Positions 55,127-64,000 of a stretch of DNA of 64,000 nucleotides are shown here, one piece after another. The DNA is taken from contig CM069432.1 of the NCBI GenBank assembly GCA_035610365.1, positions 15,624,001 to 15,688,000 of the forward strand, read 5' to 3'. The position numbers and the translations under genes are program-made. The DNA is from Aquatica leii. Its lineage: Eukaryota > Arthropoda > Insecta > Coleoptera > Lampyridae. The number at the start of each line of letters is the position of its first letter. The first letter of the stretch is position 1. The notes beneath the pieces are model-generated. The model made no database searches and was not told the origin of the DNA. It was given only the letters and a program-made list of their open reading frames with translations.

Positions 55127-57550
55127 GAGGAAGAGAGGGTAACGGTGGCCTCCTAACTATTTTCTCCCATAACAAACGACGTTCACCAGATATTGGCAAA
55201 ATAATGTAACTACACGTAGAACATAACTTAACTATTTATTAAAGGAAAATGTTTAAACAAAATAAAAAACTTTTTTAGAGAAAAAAAATAGTAAAAAAAG
55301 TATGTCATGGCCATCATTGCCCCGATTGTCCTTTTTCATTATTCACAGTGATCACAAACATAAGCATCTCTCCTATTTGTTACGTTAGTGCACTGTTTGT
55401 GAGCCCAATCATCACATAACGTACACTTCAGCCAAAGTTCTCCGTTTTTGCCGAATTCCCTGCATACGAGACACACTTCTTCTAAGACTCGATCGATGTC
55501 ATCGTCCGTTCACTTTCCTTTGAATCACTAAACTTGTGGTGATTTAAATTACTTTTAAATCTCTGCCCTCTTTGTCTTATATCATTCTTTTCTTCAGTAT
55601 CTTCATCATTATTAAAGAATATTTTTCTCTTGGTTTGTAATGCAGTGTCCTTTTTTGATGCCTCTTTTGCTTCTTTCTTGTTTTCTTTTTGTTTCTAATA
55701 TTTGTTTAAATGGTGTGGAACATCCACACAACAACACAATAACGGAATGTTGTTTACTTCTCGATTTTTTTGGTTTATTCACTCCCGTCGTTGCAGGCAG
55801 GGACAGGAGATCTTGGAAAGAAGGCGTTGGTGAAAGACGGTGGAAGGTTGGTGTTAGTGTTGATGATCTGGTGTCGCCTCTTTAACTGTTTCTACTATGT
55901 CAGTCCAGTTTAATAATTGTGCAGGAGCCAAGTCTTTATCTATGAATATGTCTGGATTATATGGATAAATTCCTGTACAACGAAACCCATTTCCAGCTTT
56001 TTCGATTGTGTATATTCTTGCATATGCATTGTTGAAAATTTCTGCAACTTTGAATGGTGTTATTTTTTTATGTGGATGATTTTTAAGATACTTGCTGCAT
56101 TCTACGTTATATGCAGCCTTCAATGGACCAATGCGGTCGAAGGGCTGCAATTTATGCGAAGAGTGTGGTGGAATTGTAAGAATTGCAATACCATTATTCT
56201 TACAAAAATTATAAACTTCCAGAGTTGAATGTGTTGAATGGTTTTCCATGATTAAGAGTACAAGATCATCTAGTGTAGATTTTACAAAATTTTGAAAGTG
56301 TTTTAAATAGTCTACAAAAAGTTGCTCTGTAATCCATCCTTTTTCTGAGCAAGTATATAATGCTCCAGTGGGGTCCCCCTTTTGCAATTGCACATTCATC
56401 CGTTTTCTGCAGTAAATAAACATTGGTGGGACATATATTCCCGAAGCAGAAATGGCACATACTACAGTTATCGTTCTTCCTCTTTCCCAACTTGTGATAT
56501 ATCCTACCTGTTTGGATCCCTTGGAAGCTAATATTTTTGGAGGATTCTGGACAGTCGATATTCCAGTCTCATCTGTATTAAAAATTCGATGAGGGGGAAA
56601 ATTGTATTTGTTCATTAATGTTTCTAAATTATTTTTAAAAAATTAAAAAAATCATTTTTATTGAATGCAGTACACGACTAATACTCGTTGCTTCTGGTTT
56701 TCGCAATGAAATTGTTGGATTGCGCTTTCAAAAACCTCGCAGCCAATCATTTCCTGCACTTTTCTTGTCGTTGCTAAATGGACAAAGTAAGTTATTTTTT
56801 GCAGTAGGCAACTTTTTTTACTTCGTCTCTTGTTATTCCATAAAACATTTTTAATAAGTAAATTATGTGCTTTGTCAATTCCTTTTCTAATTCACTAGTG
56901 TCCTTACTAGGCGACCCATAGATGGGCTATGATAATTATTTATTTTAATTCTTTTTTGTAACGTTGATCGTGGAACATTAAAAGCCCTTGACACTTCTCT
57001 TACTTTTGTCCTTTCACGAATAGCCTCAACAGCAGCCCTCAGGTTGTCACTAGTCCATTGTGCCTTTTATGTTTTGCGAACGTATATTCTTGGCATCTGT
57101 AGAAAAAAGAATAAGGATTTTTTCAAAGGAAACAAGAAACTGACATTGGGGGTAATGGTGGCCTGCCACCAATACCTCAACCTGCGTGGCCACTATTTCC
57201 CCAAAACGACTTGATCTATAAAAATAATGCTGAAAAAGTAAAAACACGTTTTTACTTACTTTTGAACACAAGGACTTGAACTGTAAACACAACTGAAAAC
57301 ACAGACCCTTACTTTGCGAAATTTAAAAAAAAAACAAAGACTTTACTCTGCTCTTCAATGAGTGTAATGTTTACATTACTGACAGTTAAAACATATTTGA
57401 AATCGCTGGTAATACAGAGTTCGCATATTTGCAAATTAAGTAACATATGTAAGATCATTAGTCACTCACAGATGGCACTATGTGTTAATATATGACTGAC
57501 ATGAATAACAAGCCTCAAGAAACGGTGGCCACCATTACCCTCCCTTCCCC
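55127..57550 (-). mobile_element. Pogo-like DNA transposon D, with both ends
   Basis: 24-bp terminal inverted repeats (left 55127-55150, right 57527-57550; core GAGGGTAA.GGTGGCC) match at 21 of 24 positions and are flanked by TA at 55125-55126 and 57551-57552. Internal copies of the GGTAATGGTGGCC core (57153-57165) and its inverse (GGCCATCATTGCCC, 55309-55322) sit near the ends as subterminal repeats. The 2.4-kb element carries one transposase on -. Its TIR is unrelated to those of A, B and C. Confidence 0.9.
55339..57096 (-). pseudogene. Pogo-like transposase of element D with C-terminal PHD-like finger
   Basis: Start MPRIYVRKT at 57096, with a stop at the tenth codon, then a psq helix-turn-helix (TKVREVSRAFNVPRSTLQKR). 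The DDE domain is in the frame 56615-55854: first Asp in RIFNTDETGISTVQ, third in HKLQPFDRIGPL. The second reads LLIMENHSTH where LLILDNH is usual, so that Asp is replaced by Glu. The tail after frame changes ends VCLVCREFGK ... LKCTLCDDWAHKQCTN ... YVCDHCE (stop at 55339), a Cys4-His-Cys3 PHD-type zinc finger. It is inactive. Confidence 0.82.
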
Positions 57551-57552
57551 TA

Positions 57553-58114
57553 ATGTTAACATGTGTAAATTTTTTGTAAAAAGAAGCCAGAGCCTACAGT
57601 ACAAAATTTTAGCATGATAACGTAAATAAGAAACGATTTGTTAACATAAATAAAAGTGCATATTCAGTGCCGTATAAATAAATGTGAACAATTTAATTTA
57701 AGGCAATATATAAATTAATTGTCTACTAATAAGTTAGTTATAATTTTCTTAATTTGTCGTGTTTTTGTAAAATTGGCTACGTAAATAATCGTGAATAGAT
57801 GATTTTGAAAATAAAACTCAGCATTTACAGTTTGAATAAACAAAATGGCCAACGGTATAATAATTCGAAAATTCTGCAAAGCAACGTGATGGCCAAATTT
57901 GGAATGAAAATGTAACGTTACACAGATTCAAAGCATTCAAGTATCCTCATAAGAATTAATGTAATGCATACATACATTTAAATTGCTCGTGTTCCTTTCT
58001 GTGTGGGAATTAAATAGCCAATAACTTACCATACAAAGTGTTTGCTAGATCAATAACCACAACTTTCTGTACTATTGCAATTTTACCAAAATCGAAATAA
58101 ACTAAACGCATTAC
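57553..58114. other. Probable intron of the dpr-family gene, near side
   Basis: AT-rich and non-coding. It begins with the donor GTAATG at 58114 on - and extends left past the pogo insertion. No exon could be found to the left within the window. Confidence 0.5.
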
Positions 58115-58328
58115 CTTCAGATACATAGACATAGACGAAAGCCGGTTCGGTGTTTGAAGCAGAGCACGTATAATTTCCAGAGTCGGCCTCATGCGTATCC
58201 GTTATGGTCAATCGACTTTGTGTTGGATGTCCAGGAAGCGTTTCAACGTTAATACCCCCTCGATTAGTATCGTAATTAATCATATTGTTGTTATGGTACC
58301 AGAAAACGTATTGCGGTGGAGTTGGACT
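58115..58328 (-). CDS. Ig-domain exon of a Dpr-family cell-surface protein
   Basis: A 214-bp exon with a clean acceptor (TTTTATTTTACAG) and donor (GAAG/GTAATG). It reads SPTPPQYVFWYHNNNMINYD, then TNRGGINVETLPGHPTQSRL, TITDTHEADSGNYTCSASNT and EPAFVYVYVSE. The W of the Ig core, the D-x-G-x-Y-x-C motif and the PP.(Y/F)(V/I)FWYHN...MINYD block identify the second Ig domain of insect Dpr (defective proboscis extension response) proteins, which pair with DIP receptors in synapse specification. The other exons lie outside the window or in unrecognised form. It is intact; the paralogue number cannot be told. Confidence 0.88.
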
Positions 58329-59773
58329 CTGTAAAATAAAAATTATTAATACTAAAGAAATTTAATAATAAAATCGTGGATAGAAACACGTTGTTTAGAA
58401 ACTGAATTCGTGTAATCATGAATCCTAGACACGTATTTGTATAGTATTATAGCGTTTTCCACGACAACTCTAAATCAACACGAAGTAAACGTGATACTGG
58501 ACGGCTAATAAAAACAACAAGCAATCTTTAATAAATGTTTTTTATGGCAGTCGTTTCAAATCTTATGAAATGTACCTTCATCTAAAATCCCTACTCATAA
58601 AAAGTTTGCTGTTTTTATCTGTATCCACTTAACCAAAATACCTAACCACAATTTATTCAGCAAAAGTCGAAATACTTAAATTTAATCTAATTAATATAGA
58701 AATGGAGACTGCTGTAACTATAGTTTTTTTATTACATTTTTAATATTTGAGATTGTAATATAGAACGTTATATCATAGTATTTTTAGAAATTATTACAAT
58801 TTTGTACATAGGATTTTGTCAAAGCCTGGTAACTTGTCAGCACACTATAACAATTTATAGGTAGAATACAATCTATCTTTGATTGTATATCAACATACGT
58901 CAAATTCAGGCTAACAGTACACAATATATTATTGATTTCTATCTATCATTGCGTTTATTTAATGGATTGAAAAGCAGTTACAAACGTGTCGCATTTTTAG
59001 GAATCAAACAATAAAACAAAAATGATACTAAAACCCATTAAAAATTTTGTTGAGTTTATTTAAGAACTTTAATCTACTATTTATAAAGATTTTCTTGCCA
59101 CAAATAAATTATTTTATTTATGTCGAAATGAAAGCTACACAAATGTACACTCATGAAAAGAAAAAAACGGGACACTGTTTGTTTCTCAGTACAAAAATAT
59201 TTTTTTTTATAAAGTTACAAGTTCTACTGAATTGTGCGAATTTCATCTCACAACATTAATTCATAATTTCCAGGTGAAAGACAAGAACGGATTCTTGTGA
59301 GAAGGACAAGTAAGCGCTGGACCAGTAAAAAGATCCGTAGCACTTTCTAACAAACGTACGTAGTCAATATTATAAGCTTCTGTTTTTTAAGTGACTTAGA
59401 AAGGTAACGAGAGACCTACTGTCCGATGTACCAGAGAAAAACATTTCCTATTTGTAAATAGGTACGTGACTACGTCGACTATCTTCAAGACGTTGAAAAC
59501 TAGCGTCTAATAAACTTGTCGGCAAAAGCACTTTAAGTTTCAGTAAGGAGGAGCCAGGGTAACAAAAAGTTCATGTTTTGGTAAAAGGATAGGTGTGGAT
59601 TGCGCTGCATCACACAGTTTACCAGCTTCAAGTGAAAAAGCAAATTTGACAAAGGCGAAAATATTACTAGTAGCCGTTGTAAAATCGTCTACGGCAGATT
59701 CATCATTCTCTATGCCAACAAGAATACGATCAATACGTCGAGCAAGATAAAGAGCTCAAGTTAAATACTTAGA
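58329..59773. other. Probable intron of the dpr-family gene, far side
   Basis: AT-rich to about 59270, then a stretch with higher GC (59280-59770) that has no coding sense and may belong to the gypsy fossil that follows. Nothing else was recognised. Confidence 0.4.
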
Positions 59774-60600
59774 GTGACAACTGGATCAGCAAGCTTCGTT
59801 ATAATAGTGAAACGTTCGAGAAATTATTTGTAAATGCAAGAGCCTTCTAGAAGCTGTTATCCATCTTCTAGAAGATATATCGAAAAATAGGGAACGCTCG
59901 AGAAGGATTTCCGTATGTGTATATATACCGACGAGACAGATCGTAGGTCAGTTATTGCTGGAATGCGAATACAGCAGTGTTAAGAAGATTATCAAGTTGA
60001 AATAAATAAGTCGTTAGCACGCGTGTGAGATAAACCTACCGAGAATAATCGTGTACGTGATTTTTAGTGTAAACAAGTGTGAAGCTATCCACGGACGTTA
60101 TCTTATCTTTGTTTAAAAGTGATAGTGTTATACAACGGTTATACATAAATTAGTGTAAGTGTTTTCATTAAATATTAATAGATTTAATTAGTTCGGTTAA
60201 TTTAAAAGTGTACATATTTCTAGAATAAGTAAACGTATTTTTAGTCGTTAAAAATAAATTAGTTTTTAATAAATAAATCCGCAACATTGGTGTCACGGTG
60301 TAAAGTTTGCGATTGTTATTAGTGTAAGTACCACTAAGTAATCTAATATCGCTCCCGTAATTGATTGCGTAAATAACTGTTAAGTTCGCGATACGCGTGT
60401 TTATTTATAAAGTATAAAATAGTGTTTATTAAACTTTTTTCTTTTAACAAGTGTGTGATCGCGATATTAATTAAATTCGTTTCCGTACACTAGTGGTTCA
60501 ATATTAACAAGTGGATCGTTATTAAAATTTTGTGTTATACAAAAACTGCATTTTAAAAAGTAGTGTATTTAAACTTTATATTCGTGTTATATTTAAATTT

Positions 60601-61782
60601 ATGCCGGTAACGCGTTCGCAAACAGTTAAAATGGATGCAAAGCTATTTGAATTTCTTGAATCAATAAAAAACGGTCAAGAATCGATGAATAGAAAAATGG
60701 AAGAAAATTCTCAGAAAATGGAAGAAAATTCTAGAACAATAGAAGAAAAATTGTTGGAAAATTCTAGGAGTTTAAAAGAAGAAATACGAACGAGCATAGA
60801 AACCCAAATTAAAATTGTTCAAGAGGAAACTCAAACAGATATGCTAAATTTAAAAGAAAAAATTTGCGAATCTGTGAATGACAAAATATAAGAAGTACAA
60901 GACAAATTAGAACAGAAGTTAAATGAAAATTCAAAAACCGTAGAAAGCAAGCTACAGAAAAAATTGAGAGAAAGAATACAACTGCTTGAAGAAAGAATGA
61001 CCCAAATGAATTGTCACGGTGAAGGAAGCGTCACGAGTGAATATTTAATAATGGACCATCGAGAAGAAAACATTCACAAGTTCAAAGTTGTACCACCGAA
61101 TTTTGATGATAAAGTTCCATGGTCAACCTACTACAAGCAGTTTGAAGCCGCAGCTACTGCTAATGGTTGGAGCAACAATCAGAAAGCGACGTCTTTAATA
61201 GTGTCCTTACGTGGAGAAGCGCCTGGAATTTTACAAACTGTTCCTGACCACCTACAAGAAAATTACGAACTTTTAATTTCACGGCTAGAAATGAGATATG
61301 GAGATGCTCATCTTCAACAAGTCTATCAAGCTCAAATTAAAAATCGGGTTCAAAAAGCTGCCGAAAGTCTTCAAGAGTTTGAGGCTGACATCGCCAGACT
61401 AACACGGCTTGCGTATCCTACAGCGCCAGATACCTTCTTGGAGCAATTGGCTATTCAAACTTTTGTAGACGGCCTCCGAGACAACAAAACGCAGCAGACT
61501 CTTCGGTTAGCTCGACCGAAGACGTTGGATGAGGCTTTAACACATGCTTTGGAGTTCGAGGCGGCGAAACAAGCGTCGCACCGAAGCAGCCATAAGCTCC
61601 GTTGGGCTGCAGAAATACCCTCGCACTCAGAAGAAAGCATCGAAAACATAGTGCGACGTGTATTTCGGGAACAAGTAGCTCGAGGAAGAGAAGTGACGTG
61701 TTGGAACTGCGGAGAAGTGGGCCACGTACGACGCCGTTGTACTAAGCCCAAAAGAAGACCAGAAGAGCGTCCGGAAAACTAG
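60601..61782 (+). pseudogene. Gag of gypsy fossil 3
   Basis: MPVTRSQTVKMDAKLFEFLE is followed by a long coiled coil built of repeated MEENSQKMEENSRTIEEKL-type heptads. The capsid follows (VPPNFDDKVPWSTYYKQFEA; LRGEAPGILQTVPDHLQENY; YGDAHLQQVYQAQIKNRVQK), then the CCHC knuckle CWNCGEVGHVRRRC (61700-61741). The order and the PWSTYYKQFEAAA motif are those of insect Ty3/gypsy gag. Fossil. Confidence 0.85.
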
Positions 61783-61805
61783 AACAGGTCGACCGAATGG
61801 GGTGA

Positions 61806-62690
61806 ATGTCGACCTCAACGAGCCATGCCACGGAAATTACCATTCAAATGGCGTCACCTAGGGAACAATTGCATAGCATTTATCTCGATGGCAAGATCAA
61901 TGGAAGAAGCGTCCAGTTAGTGGTTGACACGGGAGCTACGAAGACCATCATTCGTCCTGACATCTTATTGGAAAACGAGAAGACATCGCCAGTAACAGTA
62001 CGACTTCGAACGGCGACGGGCGAAGAAACACCTACTCACGGACATGTCAAAGTAACCATTGGTTTGGGAAATATAGTACTCGACCATCAAGTACTGGTAG
62101 CCGACATCACGGAAGAAGTTATCCTGGGAATGGACGTGATAAAGAAGTATGGGTTCCATTTGGATATGAAGAACGATGTCCTGAAGATCGACATTCGTCA
62201 GAGAAGGCAGCCGTGCGAGTCTTATTGAGTGAAGACGTGATTCTGCCTGCAAGGACGAAAAGTGTGGTGATGGCACGCCTGGATGGAAATCTCCGGGAAG
62301 GCTACATACGAGCGATTGAACCAATGGAGGGCGGCTTAGCTGAAAAGGGACTACTCGTTGGCAGAACTTTAGTACGAGTAAAGAACACGATGCCAGTAAG
62401 GATCTTAAACATCAACTCAGATCCTGTAACGTTGAAAAAGAAGACCGTGGTAGGTGAATGCACGCCAGTATCACAAATTGTGAGATGCGTGAAGTCGAAC
62501 GAAGATACGTCGCCGCAGAGGTGTCCACAACATCTATTGGACATTCTTACCACCAAATGCCAAAACCTCAGCCAAGACCAGCTGGCTAAAGTTAAAGTGT
62601 TGATCCAAGAGTACCAAGATGTGTTCGCGCCGGAGAGTGGCTCCAGTAGTTATGTAGTGAGGATTCTGGATCACTCGGGTAAGATCGGCG
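61806..62690 (+). pseudogene. Protease and pol start of gypsy fossil 3
   Basis: The frame 61806-62228 has the aspartic protease motif LVVDTGATKTIIRP and the flap/end motif VILGMDVIKKYGF. An overlapping frame (62213-62701) reads the pre-RT linker (PVRILNINSDPVTLKKKTVV; LLIQEYQDVFAP in variant form), which normally leads into RT. The sequence changes character just after it. Confidence 0.8.
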
Positions 62691-62880
62691 GGAGATCGTA
62701 AAATTTTGTTGCTATCGTTTTGTTTCGGGTATGCTCGAGTTGCATTTGGATTTTGTAAGTCGGGATAGATCGTATTGGTGGTGGGGGAGTCGTAAAGAAT
62801 TGTAGAAGTCGTTTCGTTTCGGTAATGATCGGATGTAGGTCAGTCGGCGAAGTTCGTAGTGATGGTGGGGATGCTATTGT
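62690..62880. repeat. Two imperfect tandem repeats of about 100 bp at the Polinton edge
   Basis: GATCGTAAAATT...CGTTTTGTTTCGGGTATG... and GTCGTAAAGAATT...CGTTTCGTTTCGGTAATG... follow each other at about 62693 and 62790, each ending GGTGGGG. Tandem repeats of this size are common in Polinton terminal repeats. Confidence 0.5.
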
Positions 62881-62890
62881 ATGTATATAA

Positions 62891-62900
62891 AGGTAATATT
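62891..62900 (+). promoter_or_regulatory. TATA box before the small Polinton gene
   Basis: TATATAAAGG at about 62885-62894 stands some 90 bp before the start of the small plus-strand frame at 62978, the only clear core promoter motif in this stretch. Confidence 0.4.
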
Positions 62901-62977
62901 TGTAAAGATTTAATACTAGTATCTTCTTCTTTTTAATAAACTTAAGAAAAAATAAAGATGGAATCATTTTTGTAAAC

Positions 62978-63262
62978 TTGAACGAAACTTCTCATTTGGT
63001 TCCTTATCTAAGTGCTAGAAGTCTATTAATAAATGAGCAGTATAAAATAAAGTGTTTTAGTAAAATGGATGGTAAATTTGGGGAGCAAGTAATTGTCGAA
63101 TGCCAAGATTTTAAAGTACCTCTACCGCAAAGATTTATTAACAAGTTTTCGATTGAAGACATAAACCAAATTAATAGTTTGATTGGTTCGGGAAAAAACA
63201 TCTATCTCGTGAGCCGAGGAGCTGTTGGTGAAACAACAAACATTGAATTTATTCAAAAATAA
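62978..63262 (+). CDS. Small Polinton-associated protein, function unknown
   Basis: A 94-codon frame; MNETSHLVPYLSARSLLINE is one start, but an internal ATG at 63065 would give MDGKFGEQVIVECQDFKVPL. The pattern KFG..VIVE..DF.V.LPQRF followed by IEDINQINSLIGSGKNIYLV resembles short proteins I recall from insect Polintons and related DNA elements, with a small beta-rich (OB-like) look. That link is from memory. AATAAA signals follow at 63315-63325. The frame is open; the element is treated as a fossil. Confidence 0.45.
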   Translation: MNETSHLVPYLSARSLLINEQYKIKCFSKMDGKFGEQVIVECQDFKVPLPQRFINKFSIEDINQINSLIGSGKNIYLVSRGAVGETTNIEFIQK

Positions 63263-63664
63263 AATAGAGTTATAATGTATGACATATGTAAATATTTAAA
63301 AAATGTAAAGTAGAAATAAACAATAAATGTTTGAATTAATAATACGTTTTTTATTTTACTATTACAGATTTTATCATACCTTAGTTAACATATTAGAAAG
63401 TAGCTTAATCTATTGTTATTTATGTAATACTGTTTTTGTTTATCCAGCTGTTGTAAGTTTCATAAAAGCCTAACTACTTTACATACATTTTAGTACCTTT
63501 CTTTCTTAAATTTTTTTCAATTAAGTACGTATCCGGATGTTTAACTTTTTGCAACTAAAATATCATTCTCTTTTATGTCTTTTAGCAAATAGGTAGTTGC
63601 GTTAGTTATTTCAACTTTTCTAATTATAAAAATTTCATTAGATCAATTAGGACTATAGCCCTTT
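63263..63664. other. AT-rich stretch inside the Polinton fossil
   Basis: Non-coding, between two convergent reading frames. No further genes seen. Confidence 0.45.
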
Positions 63665-63985
63665 TCAAATGCATTTCTGTTGTTTACTAATTCTTACATA
63701 ATTTCCCAACCAAAATTTGTTATTTTTGTTTGCTAGTTTTATGTGTGAGTATACAGATTTTTCGTTGTTTTTGTTAATCATCGATGGTTTCATTTTAATT
63801 GTACGATGAAAAGTGTTATTGTATAGATTTGTAATATCATCTAATATGTTTATCCATTTGTAATTACCCTGTAAACTAAATCGTTTCCACATTATGTTTT
63901 TCAAAGTTCGATTAACACGTTCTACAATTGATGCTTTTTTTGTACTAAACGTACTATAGTGATTAACATTATACTTTTTCATCAA
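63665..63985 (-). pseudogene. Polinton-type integrase, C-terminal part
   Basis: The minus frame reads NVNHYSTFSTKKASIVERVN, then RTLKNIMWKRFSLQGNYKWI, LDDITNLYNNTFHRTIKMKP and a tail (FWLGNYVRISKQQKC). KASIVER.NRTLK and YN.T.H.TIK.KP are the ends of the retroviral-type integrase core, and WLGNYVRIS is the start of the following chromo/SH3-like region. This wording fits Polinton integrase better than Ty3/gypsy. The N-terminal part lies beyond the window. Confidence 0.7.
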
Positions 63986-64000
63986 GTTTTTGAATGTACT

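Larger units (their letters stand above)
59774..62690 (+). mobile_element. Ty3/gypsy LTR retrotransposon fossil 3, 3' part missing
   Basis: A candidate 5' LTR (about 59774-60286, TATATATA at about 59918, ending GCAACA) is followed by TTGGTGTCACGG, a plausible primer-binding site. Gag starts near 60601, followed by zinc knuckle, protease and the beginning of pol. The pol frame stops in the region before RT (about 62680), where unrelated Polinton-type sequence begins, so RT, RNase H, integrase and the 3' LTR are absent. Age is unknown because there is no LTR pair. It is broken. Confidence 0.85.
62690..64000. mobile_element. Edge of a Polinton/Maverick fossil (continues past the window)
   Basis: Three things point to a Polinton: a retroviral-type integrase on - at the right edge with the wording of Polinton integrases, a small + gene of a kind found next to it, and a G-rich tandem-repeated stretch at 62690-62880 that could be part of a terminal repeat. 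It lies directly against the cut end of gypsy fossil 3, so it either inserted there or joined by deletion. Most of the element is outside the window, so completeness cannot be judged. Confidence 0.6.

Noticed and set aside
55640-55885. Hydrophobic plus frame as a small secreted protein
   Set aside because: It is antisense to the Lys-rich tail region of the pogo-like D transposase.
4482-57550. A domesticated pogo transposase gene (host use)
   Set aside because: All four pogo transposases are broken by frame changes, stops or deletion and sit within recognisable element ends.

Overview
The window looks like an AT-rich arthropod (most likely insect) nuclear genome. The evidence is spliced genes with GT-AG introns, a eukaryotic tRNA-Phe(GAA) with internal A and B boxes, an Ig exon of the insect Dpr family, and insect-type transposable elements (pogo, Penelope-like, BEL, Ty3/gypsy, R1/LOA and CR1-like LINEs, Polinton). 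I cannot fix the insect order from sequence alone. Only about 5 kb is host gene; most of the rest is transposons, many nested inside one another.

Layout. 1-2725: the last four exons of a proline- and RGG-rich protein on +, then its 3' UTR. 4235-4307: tRNA-Phe. 4482-11978: a three-level nest of DNA transposons: pogo-like A (TA duplication) holds pogo-like B (about 4791-9819), which holds a complete 2866-bp Mutator/Kolobok-like element (5301-8166, 4-bp TTAT duplication). 12158-12607: a MITE. 12740-20700: a LINE on - split by a Ty3/gypsy fossil (14088-19035, 4-bp duplication). 20733-23440: two Penelope-like copies head to head. 23700-24274: a second MITE with a perfect 42-bp palindrome inside. 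24275-26845: largely featureless.

26846-27739: a two-exon host gene on - for a small one-pass membrane protein, with a possible divergent first exon at 27861. 28440-29040: a decayed gypsy piece. 29049-30125: the 3' end of an R1-like LINE. 30242-31840: about 27 copies of a 60-61-bp satellite with higher-order structure, ending against a 5'-truncated BEL/Pao fossil (31841-33458 and 39020 to about 39941). A near full-length LINE (33459-38985) with a 34-bp target duplication splits that fossil. 40-42.9 kb: AT-rich spacer with a GIY-YIG remnant. 42895-48560: a Ty3/gypsy fossil with both LTRs and a long uninterrupted pol frame. 48674-50340: pogo-like C. 51060-53270: CR1-like LINE. 55127-57550: pogo-like D, with a PHD-type zinc finger. 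58115-58328: one dpr Ig exon on -. 59774-62690: a gypsy fossil cut short. 62690-64000: the edge of a Polinton/Maverick fossil with its integrase.

How it works together. The functional content is probably only the RGG-protein gene, the tRNA, the membrane-protein gene (perhaps sharing a promoter with a divergent gene) and the dpr exon, which lies in a very long transposon-filled gene region. Four pogo-type elements (A-D) with different termini and different C-terminal tails are present, so several lineages invaded one locus. The nesting gives a relative order: A before B before the Mutator/Kolobok-like element; the first LINE before its gypsy; BEL before the R1/LOA-type LINE. No prokaryotic-type operon, CRISPR array or phage was found.
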